Source: Bacteroidales bacterium UBA1711 (GTDB taxonomy: Bacteria > Bacteroidota > Bacteroidia > Bacteroidales > P3). From it: a stretch of 12,863 nucleotides of DNA. The notes beneath the pieces are model-generated. The model was given only the letters and a program-made list of their open reading frames with translations, had not been told where the DNA came from and ran no database searches. The stretch's first letter is position 1. Every line of letters starts with the position of its first letter. A program made the position numbers and the translations under genes. The stretch spans positions 1 through 12,863 of the forward strand of contig DCJB01000063.1 of NCBI GenBank assembly GCA_002317325.1, written 5' to 3'. Below are positions 8,701 through 12,863 of this stretch, one piece after another.

Positions 8701-11700
8701 TATAGCGACACCTACACCGGCCAGGGCGGCTATGTGTGCGTCCTCGCCCCGCAGGGAATATCGGGCTATAACGACCTCTACCTCGACGACTTCGAGGTGG
8801 AACAGCTGCCCGAGTGCTCGGGCGTGGGCAACATAGTGGCCCGTCCCACCTACAATTCGGCTGTGGTGACGTGGCACGAGACCGGCGCCGCCTCGCGCTG
8901 GGGCGTGGAATACGGCCCTCACGGCTTCTCCCTCGGCAGCGGCACCTTTGTGCAGACCACCGACACCACCTGTACCCTCACCGGCCTACAGGCCACAACC
9001 GACTACGACGTCTATATCTACTCCGATTGCGGACACGGCACCAGTCAGCCAACGCTGCTGACCTTCTCCACCCTCTGCGGACCTGTGGCTGTTCCTTTCT
9101 CCGAGAACTTCGACAGCTACACTGCCTCCACCACCGCCTCCATCGGGATGTGCTGGTACAAAGCGAGCAGCATCTCCACGCCCTACCCCTACCCCTCGAC
9201 CACCTACGCCCAGTATAGCGGCAGCAAAAGCCTCTACTTCTATAGCAGTTATTTCTCCTACTCATACGCCGTGCTGCCCATGTTTGCTGACACCATACAG
9301 AACCTGATGATGCGGCTGAAGGTGTACAAGCCAACCTCCACCCAGTATGGCCGCATACAGGTGGGCGTGATGTCCGACCCCACTGATGTTTCCACATTCC
9401 GGCTGGTGCAGGCCGTCCAGCCCGCAGCGCTTGATGAGTGGACCACGTTCAGTGTCTCCTTTGCCAACGTCACCGGCCGCAACCTGTATATGGCCATTAT
9501 GGCCCCGAGCAACCTCAACTATAGCAACTACGCATACGTTGATGACGTAGAGGTGATGGTGATACCGCCTTGCGGCACCCCCACCAACCTTGCGGTCTCC
9601 GATGTCTCCACCGCCACGGCTTCCGTGTCGTGGAGCGCGGTGGCGGGTGCGAGCTACTACCGTGTCGAGTACGGCCCGGTGGGATTTGAGAGCGGAATAA
9701 TCCTTGACAGCGTCAGCACCATCTATCAGCAGCTCACCGGTCTGCAGCCCGGCACCGTATATGAGGTGCGGGTCAGCGGGCTGTGCAACAGCGGACTTGG
9801 CTATGGGGAACCCGCGACGGTGTCTTTCACCACCCTTTGCGGCGAGGTCAGCGTGCCTTATAGCGAGAACTTCGACTCCTATACCGCCTCCAGTTCCGGC
9901 GCCATCAGCCCCTGTTGGACCAAAGCCAACGGCTACGGCTACACCAACACCTATCCCTATCCCACCATCGCCAACCCCATCTACGACGGCAGCAAGTCGC
10001 TCTATTTCCAGGGCGGCAGTTCGTCGTACACCTACAGCTATGCCGTGCTGCCCATGTTCGACGAGGACATCCAGTCGTTGCAGATGAGTATCAAAGTGCT
10101 GAAGACCTCGTCGGCTGGCCGGCTGACGGTGGGCGTAATGGGCAATCCGACCAACTTCGGCACCTTTGTGCCGGTTGACACCCTCATTCCTTCGACTATT
10201 AACAACTGGCAGAACTTCACCGTCCGATTCGACCGGGTGACGGGCAGCCGCCTGTACATCTGCCTTGCCGCACGCTCGGGCGTTTCTTCGACCTACTATG
10301 TTCAGGTTGACGACATCATTGTGGATACCATCCCCGTGTGCGGGACGGTCTCCAACTTGCGAATCGACAATGTGGCGCAGACCACGGCACGGGTCCGCTG
10401 GGACAGCGTGGCCGGCGCAACAGGGTATTTGGTCGAGTACGGTCCTGTGGGCTTCCCCGTGGGCTTCGGAAACACCCTCCAGACCACCAGCACCTACGCC
10501 GACCTCACCGGCCTCACGGCTGCCACCAGCTACACAGTGTATGTGCGGTCCATCTGCAGTGCCACCAATATTGGCGCCTCGACCGGGCTATACTTCCAGA
10601 CCGACTGCGCCCTGATGACAGCGCCCTACAGCTACGGCTTTGAGGATGCCACGGGCAGCACCGCCGCCGCATCCATCAGCCCCTGCTGGAAGGTTCTCGG
10701 CAACAACGCCAACTATCCCCGTCCCGCCACCTCGCCGAATTACGAAGGCTCCTATTCCTACCTGCTCTACAGCAACTCCTCGTCCTATAGCTGCGCCGTG
10801 CTGCCCAAGTTTGCGGACAGCGTGCAGAACCTCCAACTGGTCTTCCGCGCCTATCGTCAGAACAATCGCGGCGGCTACTTCACCGTCGGCGTGATGACCG
10901 ACCCCGACGACTTCTCCACCTTCCAGGCCGTCCGCACCACGCAGGTAACATCCAACGGCGTATGGCAGCAGTATTGGGTCAACTTCAGCAATGTCTCGGG
11001 CAGCGACCTCTGGATGGCCATAGCCACCCCCACGCGCTCGCAGGAGAACATCACCTATATTGACCATATCGAGGTGGTGTCCTACTGCCCCTACAGCGTC
11101 AACCTGCAGGTGATGGACAGCACCCGCGGCACTGTGGCCGCCACGGGCAACTCCACAAGCGACGGCCGCTTCTATCCCGGCACCGTGGTGACGCTCACCG
11201 CCACGCCCGCTTACGGCTATGTCTTCGGACACTGGGCCGCCGGTAACTCGGCCAACCCGTACTCCTTCACCATGCCCGCCAACAATGTTTACTACAACAA
11301 CATTGTCTTCAACAAGCGACAGTTCACCGTCACGGCCAACACCTCCAACCCGGCCTTCGGCACGGTGTCGGGCGGCGGCAGCTACGACTATCTTGACACG
11401 GCCACGCTCACGGCAAATCCGATAGGGGACTACGCCTTCTATCAGTGGAGCGACGGCGACAGCACCAACCCCCGACGCATTGCGGTGACGCGGGACACGC
11501 TGCTCACCGCCGTCTTCGGCTATGGGTGCCCGTCGGTGTTTGAGAGCGACACGGCGGTGGCTTGCGAGAGCTACACTTGGGCAGCCAACGGCGTCACCTA
11601 CACCACCGGCGGCATCAAGCTATACACCCATCGGAATGCGGCTCGCTGCACGCTGGTAGATACGCTCCATCTGACCATCAACCACGCCTCGGCGGGCATA

Positions 11701-12863
11701 GATGTGCAGATGGCGTGCGACAGCCTCGTGTGGCACGGAAACACCTATACGGCCAGCACCACCACACCGACCTTCGACACCTTGAATGCCGTCGGCTGCG
11801 ACAGTGTGGCGACCCTCCACCTCACCATCAACCGCTCGGCGGCTTCGTTGCAGTCAGTCACGGCTTGCGACGGCTACACCTGGCACGGCATCCGCTACAC
11901 GGCCAGCACCATTGCTACCGACACCCTGCCCACCGCCGCGGGCTGCGACAGCGTGGTGACGCTGAACCTGACCATCAACTACAGCAGCGACTCCACCGAC
12001 ATCCAGTCGGCGTGCGACAGCCTCGTGTGGCACGGCACAGCCTATAGGGCCAGCACCAATACTCCGACCTACACCACGCTCAACTCCGCGGGCTGCGACA
12101 GCGTGGTGACGCTGAACCTGACCATCCGCCGCAGTACGGCGGGGCAGGAAGCCGACACCGCATGCGACTACTACATCTGGCACGGGCGCAGGCTCGCCCA
12201 GTCGGGACGCTATGCCGACACGCTGGTCAACACCGCGGGCTGCGACAGCGTGACCACCCTTGAATTGGTGATTAACCCCTCGAGCAGTTCCATAGATGCA
12301 CAGACAGGGTGCGACCGGTTTGTGTGGCACGGCTTCACCTTCACCGCCAGCACCACCACCGCCAGCTATACCACCACCAACCACTACGGCTGCGACAGCG
12401 TGGTGACGCTTCACCTGACACTCGGCCACAGCAATGCCTCCACCGACGTGCAGACCGCTTGCGACTCGCTATTGTGGCACGGCACGGTATATACCGAAAG
12501 CACGACCACGCCCACCTTCACCGCCACCAATGCCGAAGGCTGCGACAGTGTGGTGACGCTCCACCTGACGGTCATTCGCTCGGTGGTCACGCACGACTCG
12601 GTCGAGTCGTGCGACAGCCTCGTGTGGCGCGGGCGCACGCTCACGAGTTCTGGCACCTACTATGACACCCTCGTCTCCGCTGCGGGCTGCGACAGCGTGC
12701 TGGCACTCCACCTCACGCTCTTCGGCAGCGTCCGCACCGAACTGGCCGAGGCCGCTTGCGACACCTTCCTTTGGAGAGGTGTGCCCATCACCCGATCGGG
12801 CGACTACACCTTCCACCTCGCCACCCCGCACGGCTGCGACAGCGCTGTCACGCTCCACCTCAC
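2707..12863 (+). CDS. Giant secreted C10 (streptopain-like) protease with adhesin-like repeats, 3'-partial
   Basis: One open frame of 3385 codons with no stop, running off the window. Residues 1-20 form a signal peptide (MKKISSFVVFLLLGLGALVA). Residues 21 to about 145 resemble the propeptide of SpeB-type enzymes (FVIVAGDDAARPILGYSD). Residues about 150-385 are the peptidase: VTGCVATAMGQVMKYW carries nucleophile C184, GGHCFVCDGY carries H329, and HFNFGWSGYYNGFY closes the active-site fold. Spacing is close to SpeB. The protein then runs FnIII1, A1, B1, FnIII2, C1, A2, FnIII3, B2, FnIII4, B3, FnIII5, C2, FnIII6, C3, FnIII7, C4, FnIII8, C5, two InlB-like repeats and at least nine ACD/GCDSV repeats. 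It is probably secreted, perhaps by type IX secretion, but the C-terminal sorting domain that would show this is not in the window. A likely role is degrading and binding host or dietary protein at the cell surface. ATG 2707 is chosen because the signal peptide follows at once. Confidence 0.95.
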   Translation, partial: MKKISSFVVFLLLGLGALVAKPVDPATALRVADNFFRERGLYDKRLPNQRLQDITASTPFGELYVFATTSTRAGSGFVIVAGDDAARPILGYSDCSAFAVEGIPPQVMEWLHGYEEQIREARAAGYIPSEYVSAEWSRLSVGGDRRENTVVVDALLTTAWNQSPYYNQLCPYDSDEGDYSVTGCVATAMGQVMKYWNHPATGTGSHSYSSNYGQLTANFAGTTYDWANMPAALSSASTAAEKTAVATLLYHCGVAVEMDYSPSGSGATTIGSTGATAEAALRDYFKYSASIHGDYMMNYSDGAWKQMLMADLNAGRPVVYRGQGSAGGHCFVCDGYTTDTLFHFNFGWSGYYNGFYPLTAVNPTSSMDFNTYQGAIMGIAPNGGGLAPRNLSASGLQPQSATLTWLDPGSPTAASYQVAYGPAASFDTASASTYTLAASSQMSCQLTGLTPYTAYRAAVRGLNSGTPTPWSDPITFTTAALPQPLPLTAGFEGSMPAYWSQEYVSGSMDWQFDYTGSIGHPSTVAAGTFAARFSTNNYNNNSTRLVTPLLNISGDAVGDRSGTVTARVAFAHSHEDWSGDQDVLNVYFRTSPTNAWTLLASYSNSVSGWQRDTLLLPAISGTCQVAFEAVSHYGYGVCLDDVSIYAERTAVNYAAAPYDCNFGDTAENANWVLLNGTDTNRWYIGMGTASGYSNPYALYVSSDNGMSNYYATTEASTVFAYRDITLSAGQYAFRYDWTGNGESGRDFMRVALVPENVSLTPGVQGSWGVGTLPAGALALDGGSLLNGQSSWQMQDGIIDLPASGNYRIVAYWHNDDRYGYQPPAAFDNLKFRQNSCVLPVNLTVGSISSSSASLSWTAGGSESRWMVTVGSQTYYTNSPSYTLTGLMSNTEYTAEVRSVCGNDTSLVPRRLTFRTECAAAVMPYRYGFEDAPIGAGSAMPDCWHRISSTNFPYVVQSNAHTGSRTLYFYNVSTQYAVLPSVAEPVTSLKMKLWVRKAASSPALMVAGIMSDPNNAATFVPIDTLDNITTAYSQFVVSYENYGGGAAFPALLVPAGTANYLYVDDVELSTCHYEIGDSNSFVETFESGSATRGCWSQENENGNVAWTYNNGGYYSHPASAHGGTANAMLYSSTRGSQTRLISPMFDASALPAVKFSFWHAQALWGGDQDSMSVYYRTGSVQPWVRLETFTSNITAWTQRQYYLPNSDSLQVSFLGTARYGYGVCIDDVTIESSPFCGSVSALTAAIIDTARSTVQLNWSGSLVTGSYFRLQYGPQGFDTAHAGTIVNNITNTSYTLPLMTVNTAYDFYVTTVCNSQQESMPVRVSLYVPSLPVRAFPYTCSFDSVPENNQWIILNGTQTNKWYIGSAVGNDARNPRSIYISNNGGASCAYNTSSTSSVFAYRELMLDTGVAYDYSYHWRCQGENRYDFIRIAVLPESVPLAPGNTSGFDVETLPTDAIPLDGGSQLCLQSNWQTDRSGTFSVNTPGTYRLVLYWRNDGSAGSQPPAAVDNISIVENNCGSVANATAVGVDTNSIRVQWTGGLGPNATFTVEYGPQGFTRGTGTVIGNIATTQVTVTGLQINTYYDFYVGINCPGQPSVTPVLATGAITSLPITLPYITSFTGTRDNALWTLTNGTQTNRWYIGTATGNGDSRALYISNSNGLDNAYSGSQSVVFAFRSVDLTTGNYAYSYDWKGDGESNYDYLRVALVPASEPLVAGNAGNWSYNSLPNGSFALDGGMRLMGQTTWQTVTGTVNVTRAGNYNLVFFWRNDGSVENQPPAAIDNVMFRRDNCSMPVNVTVSNVDSSSLTLTWNVVAGAQWIISYGTVRDTVNANQVTLTGLNPGTQYNFRVQQLCDDGPSFPVQVSATTLCGARPLPYSYGFEDASGSGTSGTINYCWRMGSTSPSSSYQPYVSSTSHQGRYSFYANTSTSSGSYLVMPAFAAPVNRLQISFYARRYSMDSNYRGNLRFGMVANPNDISTFQPFASIVVDSSTVWNQYTVYSDTYTGQGGYVCVLAPQGISGYNDLYLDDFEVEQLPECSGVGNIVARPTYNSAVVTWHETGAASRWGVEYGPHGFSLGSGTFVQTTDTTCTLTGLQATTDYDVYIYSDCGHGTSQPTLLTFSTLCGPVAVPFSENFDSYTASTTASIGMCWYKASSISTPYPYPSTTYAQYSGSKSLYFYSSYFSYSYAVLPMFADTIQNLMMRLKVYKPTSTQYGRIQVGVMSDPTDVSTFRLVQAVQPAALDEWTTFSVSFANVTGRNLYMAIMAPSNLNYSNYAYVDDVEVMVIPPCGTPTNLAVSDVSTATASVSWSAVAGASYYRVEYGPVGFESGIILDSVSTIYQQLTGLQPGTVYEVRVSGLCNSGLGYGEPATVSFTTLCGEVSVPYSENFDSYTASSSGAISPCWTKANGYGYTNTYPYPTIANPIYDGSKSLYFQGGSSSYTYSYAVLPMFDEDIQSLQMSIKVLKTSSAGRLTVGVMGNPTNFGTFVPVDTLIPSTINNWQNFTVRFDRVTGSRLYICLAARSGVSSTYYVQVDDIIVDTIPVCGTVSNLRIDNVAQTTARVRWDSVAGATGYLVEYGPVGFPVGFGNTLQTTSTYADLTGLTAATSYTVYVRSICSATNIGASTGLYFQTDCALMTAPYSYGFEDATGSTAAASISPCWKVLGNNANYPRPATSPNYEGSYSYLLYSNSSSYSCAVLPKFADSVQNLQLVFRAYRQNNRGGYFTVGVMTDPDDFSTFQAVRTTQVTSNGVWQQYWVNFSNVSGSDLWMAIATPTRSQENITYIDHIEVVSYCPYSVNLQVMDSTRGTVAATGNSTSDGRFYPGTVVTLTATPAYGYVFGHWAAGNSANPYSFTMPANNVYYNNIVFNKRQFTVTANTSNPAFGTVSGGGSYDYLDTATLTANPIGDYAFYQWSDGDSTNPRRIAVTRDTLLTAVFGYGCPSVFESDTAVACESYTWAANGVTYTTGGIKLYTHRNAARCTLVDTLHLTINHASAGIDVQMACDSLVWHGNTYTASTTTPTFDTLNAVGCDSVATLHLTINRSAASLQSVTACDGYTWHGIRYTASTIATDTLPTAAGCDSVVTLNLTINYSSDSTDIQSACDSLVWHGTAYRASTNTPTYTTLNSAGCDSVVTLNLTIRRSTAGQEADTACDYYIWHGRRLAQSGRYADTLVNTAGCDSVTTLELVINPSSSSIDAQTGCDRFVWHGFTFTASTTTASYTTTNHYGCDSVVTLHLTLGHSNASTDVQTACDSLLWHGTVYTESTTTPTFTATNAEGCDSVVTLHLTVIRSVVTHDSVESCDSLVWRGRTLTSSGTYYDTLVSAAGCDSVLALHLTLFGSVRTELAEAACDTFLWRGVPITRSGDYTFHLATPHGCDSAVTLHL
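4144..6411 (+). repeat. Two type A modules (choice-of-anchor J / cleaved-adhesin-like jelly rolls)
   Basis: A1 (4144-4650) and A2 (5917-6411) are about 165-170 residues each. Both have an opening GFEGS/TFESG motif followed by a Trp, a later TRLVTP/TRLISP strand, a GDQD loop leading into a VYFRT/VYYRT strand, and a closing YGYGVC(L/I)DDV motif. This outline fits the MAM-like jelly rolls seen in adhesin domains of Bacteroidota proteases. The two copies are well diverged and separated by B1, FnIII2 and C1. Confidence 0.65.
4651..8076 (+). repeat. Three type B modules of about 180-190 residues, family not recognised
   Basis: B1 (4651-5214), B2 (6697-7257) and B3 (7534-8076) share a distinctive pattern: NGTxTNxWYIG, then LY(V/I)S or IYIS, FAYR or FAFR, YDW or YHW, GE or GES, VALVP or VLPE, LDGG, W followed by Q, YWHND or WRND, and QPPAA with (F/V/I)DN. 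I do not recognise a named family. The closing (F/V/I)DN motif is like the ligand-binding edge of jelly-roll modules, so a beta-sandwich is likely. Confidence 0.7.
5458..11088 (+). repeat. Five type C modules (second jelly-roll family)
   Basis: C1 5458-5916, C2 8314-8817, C3 9079-9573, C4 9841-10341 and C5 10609-11088, each about 153-168 residues. Each begins with PY or PF and a GFED or NFDS motif, has a Cys-Trp pair about 20 residues later (DCW, YCW, MCW, PCW, PCW), a YAVLP or similar strand, a VGVM(S/T)DP or similar turn with a xxFxPV motif, and a closing (V/L/I)D(D/H) strand ending in Cys. C3 and C4 share NFDSYTAS and are the closest pair, which suggests a late duplication of an FnIII-C unit. 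They look like choice-of-anchor J-type carbohydrate- or protein-binding domains. Confidence 0.7.
11089..11538 (+). repeat. Two InlB-type B-repeats
   Basis: 11089-11316 and 11317-11538 encode two domains of about 75 residues with the pattern GTV....G.......VTLTATP, a Tyr and then FxxW, and a final strand (IVFN, AVFG). This is the Listeria-Bacteroides InlB B-repeat pattern, a small stalk-forming fold found in many surface proteins. They separate the adhesin region from the Cys-rich tail. Confidence 0.75.
11539..12863 (+). repeat. Tandem ACD...GCDSV repeats, at least nine units, window ends in unit 9
   Basis: The first Cys codons of the units lie at 11563, 11716, 11866, 12013, 12163, 12310, 12460, 12610 and 12757, so the period is 147-153 bases (49-51 residues). 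Each unit has ACD..xWHG near its start and GCDSVxTLxLT near its end. Unit 1 is degenerate, without GCDSV. The paired Cys could form one disulfide per unit. Repeats of this kind occur in very long Bacteroidota surface proteins and probably form a stalk. The array continues past the window. Confidence 0.9.
11936..12126 (+). repeat. Exact 41-base repeat inside units 3 and 4
   Basis: 11936-11976 and 12086-12126 are identical (starting CCGCGGGCTGCGACAGCG) and lie 150 bases apart, encoding AGCDSVVTLNLTI in both units. Other units use different codons for the same motif. This points to recent unequal crossing-over or gene conversion between neighbouring units. Confidence 0.9.

Larger units (their letters stand above)
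3862..10608 (+). repeat. Eight fibronectin type III-like domains within the giant protein
   Basis: The domains lie at 3862-4143, 5215-5457, 6412-6696, 7258-7533, 8077-8313, 8818-9078, 9574-9840 and 10342-10608, each about 79-95 residues. Shared features are a Trp in the early strand (TLTW, SLSW, QLNW, RVQW, TLTW, VVTW, SVSW, RVRW), a VEYGP or similar turn in most, and a TGL...Y/V pattern near the end. Copies 2-8 carry a Cys in the late strand (SVC, TVC, INC, QLC, SDC, GLC, SIC). They alternate with the other modules and probably act as spacers or binding domains. Confidence 0.85.

Noticed and set aside
11539..12863. Regular 147-153-base periodicity, considered as a CRISPR-like or non-coding array
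   Set aside because: The period stays a multiple of three, the DNA varies while the protein motif is kept, and the frame is open throughout. It is a protein repeat.

Overview
The window looks like chromosomal DNA of a GC-rich member of the Bacteroidales, probably host-associated. Three things point there: TAnnTTTG-type -7 promoter elements, A-rich leaders without a Shine-Dalgarno sequence, and a giant secreted protein. That protein joins a streptopain-type (C10) protease to fibronectin type III, adhesin-like jelly-roll, InlB-type and ACD/GCDSV repeats, a combination characteristic of Bacteroidota surface proteins. All genes lie on the + strand. The window may be a whole contig: it begins exactly at the edge of a repeat and ends inside an open gene.

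Layout. (1) 1-161 is a direct repeat holding a promoter -7 element, a roughly 97-base leader and the first codons of a signal peptide. It is almost identical (one mismatch) to 2593-2753, the true 5' end of the giant gene. (2) 162-2592 is a block of lower GC lying between the two repeat copies. It carries a two-gene restriction-modification (R-M) module: a putative HNH-type endonuclease with a CxxC...CxxC zinc site (261-1175), then an overlapping C5-cytosine DNA methyltransferase (1147-2472). (3) 2473-2706 is intergenic DNA plus the second promoter and leader copy. (4) 2707-12863 is one uninterrupted reading frame of 3385 codons that runs off the window. I translated it line by line and found no stop.

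The main inference is that the R-M unit entered the 5' end of the giant protease/adhesin gene and left a long target duplication, so that the host gene stays intact. As a result the R-M operon now sits behind the duplicated host promoter and signal-peptide start, and is joined to that chimeric short reading frame by a GTGA stop/start overlap. The giant gene keeps its own -7 box, leader and coding sequence, but its upstream promoter half now comes from the insert.

The giant protein has an N-terminal signal peptide, a propeptide, a C10 cysteine protease domain (C184, H329), eight FnIII-like domains, and three kinds of interleaved beta-sandwich modules (A x2, B x3, C x5). These are followed by two InlB-like B-repeats and at least nine ACD...GCDSV repeats of 49-51 residues. 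A protease joined to adhesin-like modules recalls the gingipain/haemagglutinin arrangement. The C-terminal anchor or secretion signal lies outside the window.
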